Shown in pieces: positions 15,198 through 16,190 of a DNA stretch of 16,190 bases. The stretch is from Dunaliella salina (lineage: Eukaryota; Chlorophyta; Chlorophyceae; Chlamydomonadales; Dunaliellaceae), in contig MU069785.1 of assembly GCA_002284615.2 (NCBI GenBank), positions 169,409 through 185,598 on the forward strand, given 5' to 3'. The notes beneath the pieces were generated by a model. The model was not told where the DNA came from, searched no databases, and saw nothing but the letters and a program-made list of their open reading frames with translations. Made by a program: the position numbers and the translations under genes. The stretch's first letter is position 1, and each line of letters begins with the position of its first letter.

Positions 15198-16140
15198 AAG
15201 GTAAAAGGTATAAGTCACGCCAGTTAGACTCCATGCTGGACACAGCAAGCGCGTATTAAGGAAAGACCAACTGTCAGCGTTGACACTGACGTTGTGTCAC
15301 CCCAAGTGCAGCAAACATTTCAGCCTCAAACAGATTTGTCTGGGGCAAGCGAAGGCAGGCATTCCAGGAACTCACCCGCCCTTTTTCCACAAATGCCAAG
15401 TTGAACCAGCCAGAGGTGGTGTTTGCCTCAAAAAGGGAGCCCCACATCAGCTTGTCCTAAGCAATAACATAAATAACAAATGCCCCAGCAACGCACTGTG
15501 CACAGGATGAGCCCTTGCTCTGTACCCAGCCCTGGATCCCACACTCATACTGACATGTGAACACCCATACTGTACCGAGTGACCAGGCCCCCCTTTTCAG
15601 GAGGAGCAGCTGTGCTGCTCCAGAAGGGTTAACGTACACACAAGCCGACATGCCACCATTCAACTCAGTAGTGCGATTTCCAACTGCTCTTGGCAATGCG
15701 CCTGAAAACATATTTCAGTTGTGCGAGGGAAGCATGAGTAATACACACCCATGCTGCCTGAAGTGCGGAGTCATGCACCCTGGCCAGATTGTGGCCAATT
15801 TCTGGCCACAACAGATAGCAACAGCCAACAACCTCAGCTAGGAGTTCAGGAGCCAAAATCCGCTGCAATGAATCGTTTTAAAAAAGGTGCTCATGCAGAG
15901 TTCAGCTCTGCTAATTTGCCAGATCCACAGGTACACATGCAGTTCCGCTGTTCTGCAGAGTCAATTCTACAGGTCCACAGGCAAACAAGTGACATTCAAG
16001 CCCACCAATCGAGCACAGCATGCACCTGAAATTAAGCAGGATCTGCTATGCGTTTAACCTAATCCTACCCCACCGTTGTATTCATGGATGGTTCAAGTAT
16101 CAAAGGCATGGATGGAAAGCGTGAATTCTTCAAGACCAGC
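15198..16140. other. Intergenic DNA, no gene recognised
   Basis: Open frames of up to 94 codons on both strands overlap each other and show no domain, signal peptide or repeat structure that would single one out. Confidence 0.45.
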
Positions 16141-16190
16141 GTCATGTCATGTCATGGCACACACACAACACACACACACACACACACACA
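16141..16190. repeat. (GTCAT)3 and (CA)n at the window end
   Basis: GTCAT is repeated three times (16141-16155), followed by a CA tract with one AA interruption that runs off the window. Confidence 0.95.

Overview
The window looks like nuclear DNA of a eukaryote, most likely a chlorophyte green alga. It has no operons, ribosome binding sites or compact genes. It carries long (GT)n/(CA)n microsatellites and a dense nest of non-LTR (LINE) retrotransposons, most of them 5'-truncated and degraded. The alga assignment rests mainly on TGTAA, the chlorophyte polyadenylation signal, which lies at the 3' end of nearly every element just before a short tandem tail. It is an inference, and I cannot name a genus.

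I sorted the LINE copies into families by comparing them inside the window. Family A (RT plus a C-terminal CCHC zinc motif, tail like TAAATC) has four copies: A1 (2095-2846, minus), A2 (4774-5483, minus), A3 (10484-10925, plus) and A4 (11240-13156, plus). A4 has a 633-residue open frame and is the only copy with an intact RT core. Family B is a diverged relative (tail CATTGTAAC). It has one long broken copy, B1 (9170-11077, plus), and one 3' end, B2 (3758-3906, minus). Family C is known only by its 3' end and a CCTTAC tail: C1 (2321-2721, minus), C2 (3516-3549, plus) and C3 (3907-4759, minus). D (7283-8533, minus) is the C-terminal part of a different LINE with a zinc motif and a restriction-like nuclease domain. 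E (3074-3230, minus) is a doubtful further 3' end with a telomere-like tail.

Target-site duplications visible in the sequence let the layers be ordered. C1 inserted into A1, which had inserted into flanking DNA (2082-2859). A3 inserted into B1 (10473-10936). C3 inserted into B2 (3894-4772). The A3 and C3 insertions used the same site, CCTTGGTCTTT, in the family B coding region, in the same orientation. A2's tail also abuts that site. This repeated use of one site is the most interesting signal in the window.

Other structure: an AT-rich, possibly organelle-derived block with helically phased decamer repeats (4195-4650) lies inside C3. A diverged repeat with a (GT)n core occurs in opposite orientation near both ends (515-918 and 14722-15197). 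A palindrome cluster lies at 2931-2987, and small minisatellites are present. I could not support any ordinary host gene. The long remaining intervals hold only short open frames without recognisable domains.
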